Source: Emiliania huxleyi CCMP1516
Taxonomy: Eukaryota > Haptophyta > Isochrysidales > Noelaerhabdaceae
Direction of reading: 5' to 3'
Length of the DNA stretch: 26,594 nt
Assembly (NCBI RefSeq): GCF_000372725.1
Contig: NW_005198415.1
Location: 2,795-29,388, forward strand
The position numbers and the translations under genes were made by a program. The notes under the pieces are model-generated. The model was given only the letters and a program-made list of their open reading frames with translations. It ran no database searches and was not told the origin of the DNA. Below, one piece after another: positions 25,519 through 26,594 of the stretch. The stretch's first letter is position 1; each line of letters starts with the position of its first letter.

Positions 25519-26490
25519 GGGAAGAGCTGCGGGGCGCAGCGCCGCCAGCGCATGGCTTCCCCTCGGGCTCGTGTGCAGAATGGAGACAAGTGTGTAGCTG
25601 CGTGTGTCTCTGAGAGAGAGTCTCCGAGATAGCGTGGCGCGTACACGTATATGGCTTTGTGCGTGGTGATGGACCGAATTTGCGTTTTGCGCTGCCTCTT
25701 GCGCGCGTGTGTCTTGAGTGTAATTCACGATCAGGTTTTATATACGCGGCCCAGCGGGCGGTGCGGCGGGGCTTCCTTTGGTGTGCCTATACACAGTTGC
25801 TATTCTTTTTCCTTGGCGGCAACGCGATGGCGGCAAGGCCTCTCTGCGCGCCCGCCCTCGCCACGCCGAAGACCAACCGACGTCGGACCGCGGTGAGACC
25901 ACGCCGCTCCCCGCGCCCGCCCGCGCCCGCAGCGTGAACACATACGCGCGTCCCTCACCGCACGGAAACATACGCGCCAGCCGCGCAGCAGCCTCACATG
26001 CAGCGCCGACCGCATGCTCGCGCCCTGGGCCGCCGACGACCCGGTCGGGCGGGCTGCGCGGCCGCCGTACACCATCAGGCAGGCGCGCGACCACTCGCAG
26101 CGCGCCGCAGCCCACCGCGCAGCCCTGCCAGCCAAAGCTGCGCCTCAAAGCTGCACAAACAGGCGCACAACAGAGCACAGCGCACAGTGCACGCCGGCGC
26201 GCGCGCAGCACACGCAGACGCACGCGCGATTCCAACACGCACACGCGCACAGCACGCGCGCATCGCACGCCAGCGCAGCGCCGCACACAGAGCACACTTG
26301 CCCACCAGCAGCAGCAGGCCTGCCACAATCCACATCTCACACACGCGCGCGCACACTCCCCACGCCGGCGCACGCATCGGGCGTCGCCGAGAGCAACTGA
26401 AGCAACCTTAAGCTGACTCCTGACCCCTCCAAGCCAACCCGTAAGCAGGCAGCATAAACAGCCACACAATGAGGCATCCTGCTGCAAAAA
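25519..26490. other. 3' flank and low-complexity right end
   Basis: Positions 25519-25800 are ordinary 3' flank. From 25970 to 26380 the sequence is an almost unbroken run of CGCGCA/ACACGC alternation (potential Z-DNA), which opens frames on both strands. A minus-strand frame (26547 to 25738) runs through it but is mostly Cys/Arg/Ala/Val from the repeats. No gene is called. Confidence 0.45.
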
Positions 26491-26570
26491 GGGGCACCTC
26501 GCTGCCTCCCGCTGCATCTCGTGGCATCTCGCGGCATCTCGCGGCATCTCGCGGCATCTCGCGGCATCTC
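26491..26570 (-). repeat. Decamer tandem array, core GCGAGATGCC on the minus strand
   Basis: Eight consecutive 10-bp units run from 26491 to 26570, four of them identical (GCGGCATCTC on plus). On the minus strand each reads as CGAGATGCCG, the same core as the decamers found in introns of the receptor, NDP kinase and trefoil genes, always in the sense of the transcript. This suggests an intron or 5' region of a minus-strand gene starting beyond 26594. Confidence 0.85.
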
Positions 26571-26594
26571 GCCTAACCGCGCCTATCTCGCCAA

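Noticed and set aside
25738..26547. 269-aa minus-strand Cys/Arg-rich frame
   Set aside because: Nearly all residues come from CGCGCA alternation and decamer repeats; no domain could be seen.

Overview
This window looks like nuclear DNA of a GC-rich, repeat-laden microalga, most likely a haptophyte (Emiliania/Chrysochromulina-like). A pelagophyte or dinoflagellate is less likely but not excluded. The case rests on eukaryote-only proteins (MRT4, an STK16-like kinase, a GPR180/TMEM145-like seven-pass receptor), short introns (61-307 nt), a majority of GC-AG introns, a secretory plus Ala/Ser/Arg-rich leader on a nucleoside diphosphate kinase, and many dispersed non-coding repeats. The species assignment is inference. 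No bacterial operon, virus, CRISPR array or rRNA/tRNA gene was recognised.

Layout, left to right. An STK16-like kinase enters from the left edge (1-648, minus). Positions 649-3860 are a repeat field: a SINE-like element with a CAAGTGCT tail, a foldback element built of GTAGAG units, and a 280-bp insertion with 14-bp target duplications. An eight-exon GPR180/TMEM145-like gene (3875-6166, plus) converges on a two-exon short-chain dehydrogenase (6718-7646, minus). A second foldback element (7879-8759) and smaller repeats precede intronless MRT4 (9816-10475). A small possible membrane-protein ORF (11333-11599, minus), a MITE-like element and an array of hairpins precede an intronless ABC1/ADCK kinase (13405-14970). 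Three copies of the SINE-like element, two of them forming a large inverted repeat, fill 15178-16757. A MAPEG protein follows (17105-17647), then a four-exon VOC/glyoxalase-like protein (18385-19743, minus), repeats, a three-exon nucleoside diphosphate kinase (21837-22664, minus) and a three-exon beta-trefoil/Cys-rich membrane protein (23920-25518, plus). The last kilobase is low complexity and ends in a decamer array that suggests an intron of a minus-strand gene continuing past the right edge.

The genes do not form a pathway; they are an ordinary mixed set. The main finding is in the introns. Of 15 introns reconstructed from protein continuity, nine need a GC donor, five use GT and one is ambiguous. 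Several GC-AG introns begin with a near-exact copy of the first 9-27 bases of the following exon, which looks like a footprint of recent intron gain by insertion with target duplication or by local duplication at AG|GC. Several introns also carry a sense-oriented tandem decamer with core CGAGAT. All exon boundaries were inferred by hand from reading frame, splice dinucleotides and family resemblance, without transcripts or database searches.
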